DNA from: Halobaculum sp. XH14
GTDB lineage: Archaea > Halobacteriota > Halobacteria > Halobacteriales > Haloferacaceae
DNA length: 64,000 nucleotides
Direction of reading: 5' to 3'
Assembly: GCF_032116555.1 (NCBI RefSeq)
Contig: NZ_CP134949.1
Coordinates: forward strand, 2,480,001 to 2,544,000
The translations under genes and the position numbers were made by a program. The notes beneath the pieces are model-generated. The model was not told where the DNA came from. It did no database searches and worked only from the letters and a program-made list of their open reading frames with translations. The stretch's first letter is position 1, and each line of letters starts with the position of its first letter. Positions 47,566 through 56,128 of the stretch are shown piece after piece.

Positions 47566-48476
47566 TCGGCCTCCACCCGCGCCGCCTCGGCGGCCTCGGC
47601 GAGCTCCGCGAGCAGGTCGTCGTCCACGCGGTCGATGTCCTCGACCTCCTTCAGGAGACAGCCGAGCGTGTTCCGGACCTCGGCGGCGGTCACGGGCGCG
47701 TCGCCGTCGTCGGCCCGCAGTTCCGCGACGGCGCGCGCCCAGTCGATGGTCTCTGCCGCGCCGGGCGGGTTTCGGAGCGGTTCCTCGCGGAGGCGGCCCG
47801 CCATCCCGCACAGTTCGGCGGCGACGGCGCCGTCGAGTTCGGGCACCTTCCGCGCGAGGATCTCGCGCTCCTTCTCGACCGACGGCGGCGAGAGGTGGAG
47901 GTAGAGACAGCGGCGCTTCAGCGCGTCGCTCAGCGCGCGCGTCCGGTTCGAGGTGATGACGACGACCGGCGGCGTCTCCGCGCGGACGGTCCCGAGTTCC
48001 GGCACCGTCACCTGGAAGTCGCTCAGTACCTCCAGCAGCAGCGCCTCGAACTCCTCGTCCGCGCGGTCGACCTCGTCGATGAGCAGCACGCGGGGGCCGT
48101 CGTCGTCCCGGAGCGCCCGCAACAGCGGTCGCTCCAGCAGGTACTCCTCGCCGAAGACGGAGCCGTCGTCCTCGCCCGACTGCACCGCCAGCAGCTGTTT
48201 CGTGTAGTTCCACTCGTACAGGGCGTTCTCGGCGGTCAGCCCCTCGTAACACTGGAGGCGGACGAGGTCGGCGTCGAACCCCCCCGCGATCACCTTCGCC
48301 AGTTCGGTCTTGCCCGCGCCCGGTTCGCCCTCGATCAGCAGCGGCTTGCCGAGCCGGAGCGCGAGGTGGACCGTCGTCACGAGGTCGTCCTCGGTCACGT
48401 AGTCCTGCCCGTCGAACGTCGCCCGCAGGTCCGCGGCCGTCAGGTCGTCGAACGCCGATGCCCGTCCGTTGCTCAT
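47562..48476 (-). CDS. coxD: MoxR/CoxD-type AAA+ ATPase
   Basis: A 304-residue AAA+ ATPase. Walker A is EGEPGAGKTELAKVIAGG, Walker B VLLIDEVDRADEEFEALLLE, and sensor 1 VITSNRTRALSDALKRRC. In Oligotropha, CoxD-type chaperones insert or rebuild the copper-molybdenum site; here the pairing with a CoxE-like protein suggests the same job for the form II enzyme encoded upstream. There is a 106-nt gap from the coxM-like gene. Confidence 0.92.
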   Translation of the reverse strand: MSNGRASAFDDLTAADLRATFDGQDYVTEDDLVTTVHLALRLGKPLLIEGEPGAGKTELAKVIAGGFDADLVRLQCYEGLTAENALYEWNYTKQLLAVQSGEDDGSVFGEEYLLERPLLRALRDDDGPRVLLIDEVDRADEEFEALLLEVLSDFQVTVPELGTVRAETPPVVVITSNRTRALSDALKRRCLYLHLSPPSVEKEREILARKVPELDGAVAAELCGMAGRLREEPLRNPPGAAETIDWARAVAELRADDGDAPVTAAEVRNTLGCLLKEVEDIDRVDDDLLAELAEAAEAARVEAE

Positions 48477-48582
48477 TCGTGCATCATCTCTCAGGGGTCG
48501 CGGCGGGATAATCTGTCGCCCGGACCGGTCGACTCTCGCACCAAAACGGGGTGGCCCCGCGCCGCGGCGTCAGTCCGCGACG

Positions 48583-49473
48583 TCAGTCGGCGGCCGCGGG
48601 TGTCGCGGCGACGTCGGCCGCGTCGGTCAGCGCCCGCCGCGTGTACACCTCCAGGAGCTGTGCCCGGAAGTCGGCCGACGCCTGCAGGTCCGACAGCATC
48701 ATCGACGTGTCGAGGCCGTCGGTCGCGTGCTCGGCGGCGGCCGCGGCGGCGTCCTCGTCGAGCGACGTCCCGGCGAGCGCGTCCTCGACGCCCTCGAGCC
48801 GGACGCCGTGGTCCATCGCGCCGTTCGCGCCGACGCGGGCCGACTCGACCGTCCCGCCGTCCGTCTCCAGCAGCGCCGCGACGCCGACCATCGCGTAGCC
48901 CGAGGACGGCGAGGGCTTCTTCGCGTACGCGCCGACCGCGTCGGTCGCGGACGGGATCTCGACCCGGGTCAGCAGTTCGTCGTGGCCCAGGTCGGTGGCG
49001 TACATGCCGAAGAAGTAGTCGTCGACCGGGATCTCGCGCTCGCCGTCGGGCCCCTCCGCGACGATGGTCGCGTCGGAGGCCAGCGCTGCGCCCGGCAGGT
49101 CCGAGGCGGGGTCGGCGTGCGCGAGGTTGCCGCCCACGGTGCCGCGGTTGCGCACCTGCCGGTCGCCGATCTGCCGGACTGCGGCCATGAAGGCCGGCGC
49201 GTGCTCGTGGGCCGCATCGACGTCGAGCAGGTCGCTGTAGCGCGTCATCGCGCCGACCGAGAGCGTATCGCCCTCGACCGACACGCCGTGCATCGCGTCG
49301 ATGCCCCCGATGTCGATGAGCACGTCCGGGCTGGAGAGCCCACTCTTCATCGTCGGGAGCAGGCTGTGGCCCCCGGCGAGCAGTTCGGTCTCCCGCCCGG
49401 AGTGCTCGTCGAGCAGGTCCAGTGCCTCGGAGACGCTCGTCGCCTCGTAGTAGTCGAACTCGTCGGGGAACAT
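48583..49473 (-). CDS. coxM: FAD-binding medium subunit of a form II CO-dehydrogenase-like enzyme
   Basis: A 296-residue FAD subunit. The FAD-binding segments AGGHSLLPTMK and RNRGTVGGNLAHADPASDLP are intact, as in CoxM and xanthine dehydrogenase medium subunits. It shares a single-nucleotide overlap (TGATG) with the large-subunit gene upstream. It passes electrons from the 2Fe-2S subunit to the acceptor. Confidence 0.94.
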   Translation of the reverse strand: MFPDEFDYYEATSVSEALDLLDEHSGRETELLAGGHSLLPTMKSGLSSPDVLIDIGGIDAMHGVSVEGDTLSVGAMTRYSDLLDVDAAHEHAPAFMAAVRQIGDRQVRNRGTVGGNLAHADPASDLPGAALASDATIVAEGPDGEREIPVDDYFFGMYATDLGHDELLTRVEIPSATDAVGAYAKKPSPSSGYAMVGVAALLETDGGTVESARVGANGAMDHGVRLEGVEDALAGTSLDEDAAAAAAEHATDGLDTSMMLSDLQASADFRAQLLEVYTRRALTDAADVAATPAAAD

Positions 49474-51902
49474 CAGCGCTCACCCCCGTCCTCGCCGCCG
49501 CCGTCCGCGGCCGCGTTGTCCTCCACGGCGTTCCAGACGCGCTCGGGCGTCATCGGCATCGGGACGCCGTCGACGCCGAACGGCTCCAGCGCGTCCGAGA
49601 CGGCGTTGACGACGGCCTGGGGCGCGGCGATGGTGCCGGCCTCGCCGACGCCCTTCACCCCGAGCGGGTTGTGCGGGCTCGGCGTCACCGTCGAGTCGGT
49701 GTCCATCTCCGGGATGTGTTCTGCCTTCGGGACGGTGTAGTCCTGCATCGACCCCGTGAGCAGCGTGCCGTTCTCGTCGTACTCCGCGCCCTCGTACAGC
49801 GCCTGGCCGACGCCCTGGGCGACCCCGCCGTGGACCTGTCCCTCGACGATCTTGGGGTTGATCTGGTTGCCAACGTCGTCGACGGCGACGTACTGTTCGA
49901 ACTCGATCTCGCCCGACTCGGGGTCGACCTCCACGACCGCCACGTGGGTCCCGAACGGGAACACGAAGTTGTCCGGGTCGTAGAACGACGTCGCCTCCAG
50001 CCCGGGCTCCATCCCCTCGGGCATGTCGTGGGCGAGGTAGGCCGCCTGTGCGACGTTGGCGATGTCGAGCGACTGGTCGGGCGCGCCCGCCACCCGAAAC
50101 TCGCCGTCCTCGAACTCGACGTCCTCCGGGTCGGCTTCCAGCTGATGGGCCGCGATCTCGGCGGCCTTGTCGACGACCTTCTGTGCGCTCTTGACGAGCG
50201 AACTCCCGCCGACGGCGGCCGACCGGGAGCCGTAGGTGCCCATCCCCTGGGGGATCTCGTCGGTGTCGCCCTCGACGATCTCGACGTCGTCGTACGGGAT
50301 GCCGAGCTCGTTGGCGACGATCTGGGCGTACGTCGTCGCGTGGCCCTGGCCGTGCCCGGACGTCCCGCAGTAGGCGGTGACGGTGCCGGACGGCTGGAAC
50401 CGGACGAGACTCGACTCCCAGAGCCCGGCCTGTGCGCCGAGCTGTCCGGCGAGTTCGGAGGGCGCGAGCCCGCATGCCTCGATGTAACAGGAGAAGCCGA
50501 TGCCGAGGTAGCGCCCCTCGTCGCGGGCCGCCTCCTGACGCTCGCGGAACCCCTCGTAGTCGACCATCTCCAGGGCCCTGTCGAACGGCTTCTCGTACTC
50601 GCCGCTGTCGTAGACGACCGCGACCTGCGTCTCGTACGGGAACGCGTCGTCCGGGACGAAGTTGTGCCGCCGGAACTCGGCGGGGTCCATGCCCATCTCC
50701 TTGGCGCCGAGGTGGACGAGCCGTTCGACGAGGAACGACGCCTCGGGGCGACCGGCGCCGCGGTAGGCGTCGACCGGCGGGACGTTCGTGTACGCGCCGG
50801 TGACGTGGCCGTAGATCGCCGGGATGTCGTACTGGCCCGACAGCAGCGTCCCGTACAGGTACGTCGGCACCGCGGGCGCGAACGTCGAGAGGTACGCGCC
50901 GAGGTTCGCCTTCGTGTCCACGCGCAGGCCGACGATGGAGCCGTCCTCGTCCATCGCCAGTTCGGCCTCCGTCTCGTGGCCCCGTCCCGGCGCGTCGGTG
51001 AGGTACGTCTCCGAGCGCGTTGCGACCCACTTCACGGGGCGTTCGAGGAGCTTGGAACACCAGGCGACGAGCGCCTCGTCGCCGTAGTGGTGGATCTTGC
51101 TCCCGAACCCGCCGCCCACGTCGGGCGCGGTGATGGAGAGCTTGTGTTCGGGATGGCCGATGACCCCCGACATCAGTAGGCGGTGCAGGTGGGGGTTCTG
51201 GGTCGTCATGGAGACGTCGAGCTCGTCGGTGCCGGCGTTGTACGTGGCGACGGCGGCCCGCGGCTCCATCGCGTTCGGGGTGAGCAGCTGGTTGTCGATG
51301 TCGACGCTCGCGGTGTGGGCCGCCGACGCGAACGCCTCCTCCGTCTTGTCCTCGTCGCCGATCTCCCAGTCGAACGCGACGTTGCCGTCCGCGTCCGAGT
51401 GGAGCTGTGGCGCGTCGCCCGAGAGCGCCTCGCCCGGGCCGGTGACGGCGTCCAGCCGGTCGTACTCCACCTCGACCGCGCTCGCGGCGTCCCGGGCGAC
51501 GTAGCGCTCCTCGGCGACGACGACCGCGATGGCGTCGCCCTGGTAGCGAACGCGGCCGTCCGCGAGGATCGGGTGGTCGACGTCGTTCAGGCTCGGCAGG
51601 AGCCAGCCGACCGGCAGGAGGAACGGGAGTTCGCCCGGCGTGTCCTCGCGGGCGAGATCGTCGTGCGTGTACGCGCCGATCACGCCGTCCATCGCCTCGG
51701 CGGCGCTCGTGTCCACGTCCTCGATCCTCGCGTGCCCGTACTGGCTCCGCACGACGGCCATGTGGGCCATCTCCGGGAGCTGGATGTCGTCGGTGTACTC
51801 CGCGTTGCCGGTGATGAGCGCGGGGTCCTCCCGGCGCTCGATGGCCGACCCGAGGATGTCGGCCGCGCTCACGTCGTCCGGGTCGAGCGACTCGATGCTC
51901 AT
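49473..51902 (-). CDS. coxL: Molybdenum large subunit, form II CO-dehydrogenase-like
   Basis: An 809-residue molybdopterin-binding subunit of the xanthine oxidase family. The diagnostic motif DAYRGAGRPEASF marks form II; form I (true CO oxidisers) has AYxCSFR instead. The substrate-side loops VGGGFGSKI and KGVGEAGTIAAP (with the catalytic-type Glu) are present. Form II enzymes may oxidise CO or other small aldehydes or heterocycles, and this cannot be settled by sequence. The operon order S-L-M, with XdhC, CoxD and CoxE, is typical of the family. Confidence 0.94.
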   Translation of the reverse strand: MSIESLDPDDVSAADILGSAIERREDPALITGNAEYTDDIQLPEMAHMAVVRSQYGHARIEDVDTSAAEAMDGVIGAYTHDDLAREDTPGELPFLLPVGWLLPSLNDVDHPILADGRVRYQGDAIAVVVAEERYVARDAASAVEVEYDRLDAVTGPGEALSGDAPQLHSDADGNVAFDWEIGDEDKTEEAFASAAHTASVDIDNQLLTPNAMEPRAAVATYNAGTDELDVSMTTQNPHLHRLLMSGVIGHPEHKLSITAPDVGGGFGSKIHHYGDEALVAWCSKLLERPVKWVATRSETYLTDAPGRGHETEAELAMDEDGSIVGLRVDTKANLGAYLSTFAPAVPTYLYGTLLSGQYDIPAIYGHVTGAYTNVPPVDAYRGAGRPEASFLVERLVHLGAKEMGMDPAEFRRHNFVPDDAFPYETQVAVVYDSGEYEKPFDRALEMVDYEGFRERQEAARDEGRYLGIGFSCYIEACGLAPSELAGQLGAQAGLWESSLVRFQPSGTVTAYCGTSGHGQGHATTYAQIVANELGIPYDDVEIVEGDTDEIPQGMGTYGSRSAAVGGSSLVKSAQKVVDKAAEIAAHQLEADPEDVEFEDGEFRVAGAPDQSLDIANVAQAAYLAHDMPEGMEPGLEATSFYDPDNFVFPFGTHVAVVEVDPESGEIEFEQYVAVDDVGNQINPKIVEGQVHGGVAQGVGQALYEGAEYDENGTLLTGSMQDYTVPKAEHIPEMDTDSTVTPSPHNPLGVKGVGEAGTIAAPQAVVNAVSDALEPFGVDGVPMPMTPERVWNAVEDNAAADGGGEDGGER

Positions 51903-52492
51903 TCCGGCTCACCCCCGCCGGACGCCGTCCCGTCGTCGGGTACCTCGCCGCAGTCGGCTGTCTCGCCGCCGTCGGTCACCGGCCGGTCGTCCGGCCGCTC
52001 GCCGCCGTCCGCGACCGCGCCGCTCCCCATCGAGTCGGCGGCGTTCTCGACCGCGTTGACGATGTTCTGATAGCCGGTACAGCGACAGAGGTTCCCCTCC
52101 AGCCCCTCGCGGATCTCCTCGCGGGACGGGTCGGGGTTCTCCTCCAGCAGGTCCACGGCGGTCAGCATCATGCCGGGCGTGCAGTAGCCGCACTGCAGCC
52201 CGTGCTCCTCCTGGAACCCCTCCTGGATCGGGTGGAACTCGCCGCCCTCGGCGAGCCCCTCGACCGTCTCGATCTCCGCGCCGTCGGCCTGCACAGCGAG
52301 GGCGGTACAGGACTTCATCGCGTCGCCGTCCATGCGGACGGTACAGGCGCCACACAGGCTGCTCTCACAGCCCACGTTCGCGCCCGTATAGCCGAGTTCG
52401 TCCCGGATGGCGTGGACGAGCAGGGTCCGCGCGTCCACCGTCAGCTCGCGCTCCGTTCCGTTCACCGTCAGTGTGATGTCGTGTTCTGTCAT
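51899..52492 (-). CDS. coxS: 2Fe-2S small subunit of the form II CO-dehydrogenase-like enzyme
   Basis: A 197-residue iron-sulphur subunit with both clusters: [11 protein letters not shown] (plant-type) and [12 protein letters not shown] together with LCRCTGYQN (helical). The family is usually about 160 residues; the last 40 residues here are a Gly/Asp/Pro-rich tail without similarity, which may be disordered. It overlaps the large subunit gene by 4 nt (ATGA). Confidence 0.95.
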   Translation of the reverse strand: MTEHDITLTVNGTERELTVDARTLLVHAIRDELGYTGANVGCESSLCGACTVRMDGDAMKSCTALAVQADGAEIETVEGLAEGGEFHPIQEGFQEEHGLQCGYCTPGMMLTAVDLLEENPDPSREEIREGLEGNLCRCTGYQNIVNAVENAADSMGSGAVADGGERPDDRPVTDGGETADCGEVPDDGTASGGGEPE

Positions 52493-52501
52493 TGGATCCG
52501 T

Positions 52502-53281
52502 TCACTTGGACCGGCCGAGCAGCCGGCTGATCAGGCCACGCTTCTCCGAGTCGTCGTCCGATTCGTCCGCCGTGTCGCCGCCGGCACCGTCCGTCCCGTC
52601 GGGCGGCACCGCGTCGTCCGTCGCGTCCGTGTCGCCCCCCGCGCCCTCGGTAGCCGCCGCGTCGTCCTGCTCGTCGTCGGCGACCGCCGTGTCCGCGTCG
52701 TCCCCGCCCGCTGCCTCCGCCGCGTCCGCCTCCTCGAGCTGGAGCTCCTCCAGCCGCGACTGGATCGAGGAGAAGAACTGCTTCACGAGCCGGTTCGCCA
52801 CCGGGTTGATGACGCGCTGTCCCATCCCGGCGACCTTGCCGAACACGTCGGCCTGCGTCTCCCAGTCGACCTCCACGCCGTCGTCGGTTTCGGCGAGCTC
52901 CATGCCGGAGGACATCTCGAAGGAACTGTCGCCGGAACTCCCCTCGCCGGAGGCGCGCATCCGCGGCCGCTCGCGCTCGTCGATCGTCACGACCGTCTCG
53001 AACGTCGGGTTCACCGGGCCGACGCTGATCTGGACCAGCGCGGCGTACCGCTCGCCCTCGCGGAACGCCCGTTCCTCGATCACCGCCGGGTCGCCGGTCG
53101 GCTCCCGGTCCTCGCCCTCGGCACGATCGGCGAGCGAGTCGAAGTCCACGTCCTCGCTCTCGACGTGGAGCAGGAACTCACAGCCGGGCAGCGAGTCCGC
53201 GATCAACACCGGGTCCGAGAGCGCGAGCCATACCTCCTCGACCGTCGCTTCCTCGAGTTCGAAAGTTCCGTTGAATTCCAT
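52502..53281 (-). CDS. coxG: CoxG-like SRPBCC-fold protein
   Basis: A 259-residue protein. The first 145 residues have the CoxG/START-like fold (MEFNGTFELEEATVEEVWLA, then PVLIADSLPGCE and VDWETQADVFGKVAGMGQR). The remainder is a long Asp/Ala/Gly-rich acidic linker ending in a basic amphipathic tail, GLISRLLGRSK. CoxG is linked to attaching the CO dehydrogenase to the membrane, and the tail would fit a membrane anchor. It is the first gene of the operon. The ATG at 53281 follows a strong ribosome-binding site. Confidence 0.85.
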   Translation of the reverse strand: MEFNGTFELEEATVEEVWLALSDPVLIADSLPGCEFLLHVESEDVDFDSLADRAEGEDREPTGDPAVIEERAFREGERYAALVQISVGPVNPTFETVVTIDERERPRMRASGEGSSGDSSFEMSSGMELAETDDGVEVDWETQADVFGKVAGMGQRVINPVANRLVKQFFSSIQSRLEELQLEEADAAEAAGGDDADTAVADDEQDDAAATEGAGGDTDATDDAVPPDGTDGAGGDTADESDDDSEKRGLISRLLGRSK

Positions 53282-53290
53282 CTGTCGGTC

Positions 53291-53300
53291 CTCACCTCCT
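53291..53300 (-). promoter_or_regulatory. Strong Shine-Dalgarno site before coxG
   Basis: AGGAGGTGAG on the minus strand lies 9 nt before the coxG ATG. It is a near-perfect match to the 16S rRNA 3' end and stands out in a genome with mostly leaderless genes. With an AT-rich patch near 53345-53356 it implies an untranslated leader of roughly 40 nt, which could be a site of post-transcriptional control of the whole operon. Confidence 0.65.
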
Positions 53301-53472
53301 GACGGCACGTGCCAGGCGAGTGCATGTCATTCTCTCACTATGTCATCAAAAATCTTTGCAAACTCGGGGTCGGCCCGGGGATGTAACCCTGACAGCTTAC
53401 TTCCCAGTGGCGGCGAAAGTGGTCTCACGCGACCGGGCCAAGACCTATGTCGCCGCTGGGCCGAGTGCGGGC

Positions 53473-54669
53473 ATGGGCGGCACCGGTCTCGTCACACGAT
53501 CCGCGGCGGTCGAATCGCTGCTCGACCGCCGGCGGGAACTGCTGGCCGGCCGCGACGCGGAGTCGGTCACGCCCGACGTCGTCGCCGGGCGGACGGCGGC
53601 GTCGGCCGTCACCGCTCCCGCTTCCGTCCCGTCCGCCGACTTCGCCACGATGGACGGCTTCGCGTTCGCGTCGGGCGACGAGTATCCCCGCTCCGTCGTC
53701 GCCCGCGTCGACCCCGCGGGCGATCCGCCCGCACTCGGCGTCGGCGAGGCGGTTCGGGTCGCCACCGGCGCGCCGCTGCCCGCGCGAGCCGACGCGGTGC
53801 TCCCGCGGGAGGACGCCACCGTCTCCGACGCCGGGCTCACCGGCCCGTCGCTCTCGCCGGGAACGAACCTCGTCCGGGCGGGAACGACGGCGACCGAGGG
53901 CGAGGCGCTCTTCGAGGCGGGCGACCGGCTGGCCCCCCGACACGCGGCGCTGCTCCGCGACGTCGGCGTCGACGAGGTGGCCGTCCACCGTCGGCTCTCG
54001 GTCGGCATCCTCGCGACCGGCACCGAGATCCACGAGGGGACACAGCCCGACCGTGACTCGGACGTGCTGGCGAACCTCGTGCGCGAGTGGGGTCACGCGC
54101 CGACGCTGCTCGGCGCGGTGCCGGACGAGGAAGCGGCAGTGTACGGGGCGATCGAGCGCGCGGCTGACGCCCACGACCTCGTCCTGACCTCGGGCGGCAC
54201 CGGCGGGAGCGAGGGCGACCACGTCGGGACCGCCCTCGCGGATCACGACCGGCTGTTCGCGGGCGTCGCGCTGCGTCCCGGCCGCCCGACGACCGCCGCG
54301 ACGGTCGGCGGGACGCTCGTCTGCGGGCTCCCCGGCAAGCCGCTGGCGGCCCACACGGCCGCGACGCTGCTCGTCCGGCCGGCGCTCACCGGGGAGACGC
54401 GGCTGCCGACGGTCACGGTCCCCGCGACGAGCGACGTCGACCTCCCCTCGCCCGACCGCGAGTACGCGGTTCCGGTCGCGTTCAGCGACGGGCAGGCGGA
54501 ACCGGTCGGCCACGAGGACTCGGATCGGCCGCTGTACGGCACCCGATTCGCACCCGGCCGCGTCGCCGCGACCACCGCGATCTCGCTCGCGGACGGATTC
54601 GTCCTGACGACCGAGCCGTTCGAGTCGGGCGACTCCGTCGAGGTGGTCCCGTACGAGGTGGTCGAGTGA
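53473..54669 (+). CDS. moeA: Molybdopterin molybdenumtransferase (MoeA)
   Basis: A 398-residue protein that inserts molybdate into adenylated molybdopterin. The MoeA blocks FATMDGFAFAS, RVATGAPLPARADAV, the SGGTGGSEGDHV motif and CGLPGKPLAAHTAA are present. The ATG at 53473 lies about 25 nt after a TATA-like CTATG, which fits a leaderless transcript, and is preferred to longer starts that add an unrelated N-terminus. It is divergent from coxG and overlaps the downstream cytidylyltransferase gene by 4 nt (GTGA). Confidence 0.92.
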   Translation: MGGTGLVTRSAAVESLLDRRRELLAGRDAESVTPDVVAGRTAASAVTAPASVPSADFATMDGFAFASGDEYPRSVVARVDPAGDPPALGVGEAVRVATGAPLPARADAVLPREDATVSDAGLTGPSLSPGTNLVRAGTTATEGEALFEAGDRLAPRHAALLRDVGVDEVAVHRRLSVGILATGTEIHEGTQPDRDSDVLANLVREWGHAPTLLGAVPDEEAAVYGAIERAADAHDLVLTSGGTGGSEGDHVGTALADHDRLFAGVALRPGRPTTAATVGGTLVCGLPGKPLAAHTAATLLVRPALTGETRLPTVTVPATSDVDLPSPDREYAVPVAFSDGQAEPVGHEDSDRPLYGTRFAPGRVAATTAISLADGFVLTTEPFESGDSVEVVPYEVVE

Positions 54670-55397
54670 GCGACGACGGGCCGCCGGTCGTCCCGGCGGA
54701 GTCGGCCGCGGAACCGCCCGATGACGGCGGTGACTCGTCGGTGTTCGGGGTGATACTCGCGGCGGGGACGAGTTCCCGCTTCGGCGACGAGAACAAACTG
54801 CTCGCCGAGATCCGGGGCGAACGGCTGGTCCGCCGGGCGGTCCGAACGATGCTCGGGACGGACCCCGGGACCCTGGCGGGCGTGATCGTGGTGCTGGGTC
54901 ACGAGGCCGCCACGGTCCGCGAGGCGCTCGCGGGCGTGGACGCGAGTGCGGACGCCGCGGCGAGTGCGAACGCTGACGCGAGTGCGGATGCCGACGCGAG
55001 TGCGAACCTCGACGTGACGTTCGTCGAGAATCCGGACCATCGAGCGGGCCAGTCCACGTCGGTCCGCGCGGGGGTCGACGCGGTCGCGGACGCCGGCGGC
55101 GACGCTGCGGTGTTCCTCCCCGGCGACATGCCGTTCGTCGCTCCCGAAACCGTCGAGCGCCTCGTGGCCGCCTACCGGGCGGACGCCGGCAGCGCCATCG
55201 CCGCGGCCTATCACGGGCGGCGCGGCAACCCGGTGCTGTTCGACGAGCGCCACTTCGACGCGCTACGGGCGGTCGATGGCGACACCGGCGGCCGGGCGGT
55301 GCTGCTGGAGAGCGGTGGCGGAATCTTACTCGACGTCGCGGACGCCGGCGTCCGAACCGACGTCGATACCGCGGAGGATCTCGATCGGCACGGGTAG
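54666..55397 (+). CDS. mocA: MocA-type molybdenum cofactor cytidylyltransferase
   Basis: A 243-residue nucleotidyltransferase of the MobA/MocA class. The nucleotide-binding motif ILAAGTSSRFGDENKLLAEI, with the VFLPGDMPFVAPETV metal-binding region and GNPVLFDE, is typical of MocA. MocA attaches CMP to give the cytosine-dinucleotide cofactor used by CO-dehydrogenase-family enzymes, so its place beside the cox operon makes sense. The start is GTG at 54666. It contains an unusual repeat insert (54939-55010) in a surface region. Confidence 0.85.
   Translation: MSDDGPPVVPAESAAEPPDDGGDSSVFGVILAAGTSSRFGDENKLLAEIRGERLVRRAVRTMLGTDPGTLAGVIVVLGHEAATVREALAGVDASADAAASANADASADADASANLDVTFVENPDHRAGQSTSVRAGVDAVADAGGDAAVFLPGDMPFVAPETVERLVAAYRADAGSAIAAAYHGRRGNPVLFDERHFDALRAVDGDTGGRAVLLESGGGILLDVADAGVRTDVDTAEDLDRHG
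54939..55010 (+). repeat. Four 18-bp repeats inside mocA
   Basis: Four imperfect copies of GACGCGAGTGCGGAYGCC in tandem encode residues 92-115 as alternating Asp/Ala/Ser/Asn triplets. Frame is kept. The insert falls in the loop between a helix ending EALAGV and the strand LDVTFVENP, so it probably extends a flexible surface loop and may vary in copy number between strains. Confidence 0.75.
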
Positions 55398-55429
55398 GTC
55401 GACGTCGCCGGCACCGTGAAACAGCTCCC

Positions 55430-55448
55430 GGAGCGACGCCGTCGCTCC
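55430..55448. terminator. Hairpin between mocA and a convergent gene
   Basis: GGAGCGACG-C-CGTCGCTCC is a perfect 9-1-9 inverted repeat located 33 nt after the mocA stop codon and before the end of the minus-strand membrane protein gene. It may terminate transcription from either side. Confidence 0.35.
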
Positions 55449-55547
55449 CGTGCAGCGTCGGCGGTCGGGCCGAGCGCGAACCGCTCGATTCGCGTCGTTC
55501 CTCGTCCGTGATCGCGCCGTTCGTGATCGTGGCGACCGATGGGATCG

Positions 55548-55853
55548 CTACCGCGGTCCCACGATGAACTCGGGAGCGACGACGATGGTGACCACCAGAC
55601 ACAGCAGCAGGAGGATCGCCGTCACGCGGAGGATGCCGGCCGCTCGGCGTCGATGCTCCGGGAGGGACTCGGCGATGCCCGACAGGGCGGTTCCGCCGAT
55701 CATGAAGGGGAGCCAGTTCGCCGAGGACGCATCGCCCCGGACCACGTTGTACGCGTAGAGGCTCGAAAAGACGAACGTGCCGGCGAACATGACGATCGCC
55801 TGGCGGCGACCGGACGGCTCGCTAAACAGCACCTGGCTGATTCCGGAGGGCAT
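55548..55853 (-). CDS. Small membrane protein of unknown family
   Basis: A 101-residue protein with three hydrophobic segments (VMFAGTFVFSSLYAYNVVRG; WLPFMIGGTALSGIAESL; ILRVTAILLLLCLVVTIVVA) joined by short charged loops. No family is recognised. Upstream of its start lie two and a half copies of a 29-bp tandem repeat. It has no obvious link to its neighbours. Confidence 0.65.
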   Translation of the reverse strand: MPSGISQVLFSEPSGRRQAIVMFAGTFVFSSLYAYNVVRGDASSANWLPFMIGGTALSGIAESLPEHRRRAAGILRVTAILLLLCLVVTIVVAPEFIVGPR

Positions 55854-55897
55854 GGGCCGTACTGACCGCCCGCACCCATAAGTAGGTACTCGTCCTC

Positions 55898-55975
55898 GAC
55901 CGACTGGTGTCGAACGTAATCGTCCCGACCGAGTGATGTCGAACGTAATCGTCCCAACCGAGTGATTTCGAACCC
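55898..55975. repeat. 29-bp tandem repeat, about 2.7 copies
   Basis: Units at 55898-55926 and 55927-55955 differ at three positions, and a third, partial unit runs to 55975. The core is GTCGAACGTAATCGTCCC. The array begins 45 nt upstream of the start codon of the minus-strand membrane protein gene, so it may be a regulatory array or simple expansion. Nothing else is seen in the 275-bp gap (55854-56128). Confidence 0.7.
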
Positions 55976-56128
55976 TTCACGCGGCGATCGCCTTCCGCAG
56001 CCGTGCTGAATCGAAGCGCATCCCGGATCCGTGATCGGGGCGACGCGGCGGGGGACGAGACTGCCCGGTGCGGAATGCAGGATCGGCGGACGAGCCACTC
56101 GTGGTCCGGTCGGGGGCCTCTCACGCGT

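Noticed and set aside
55898-55975. CRISPR array
   Set aside because: The units are directly adjacent with no spacers, only about 2.7 copies exist and no cas gene is present.
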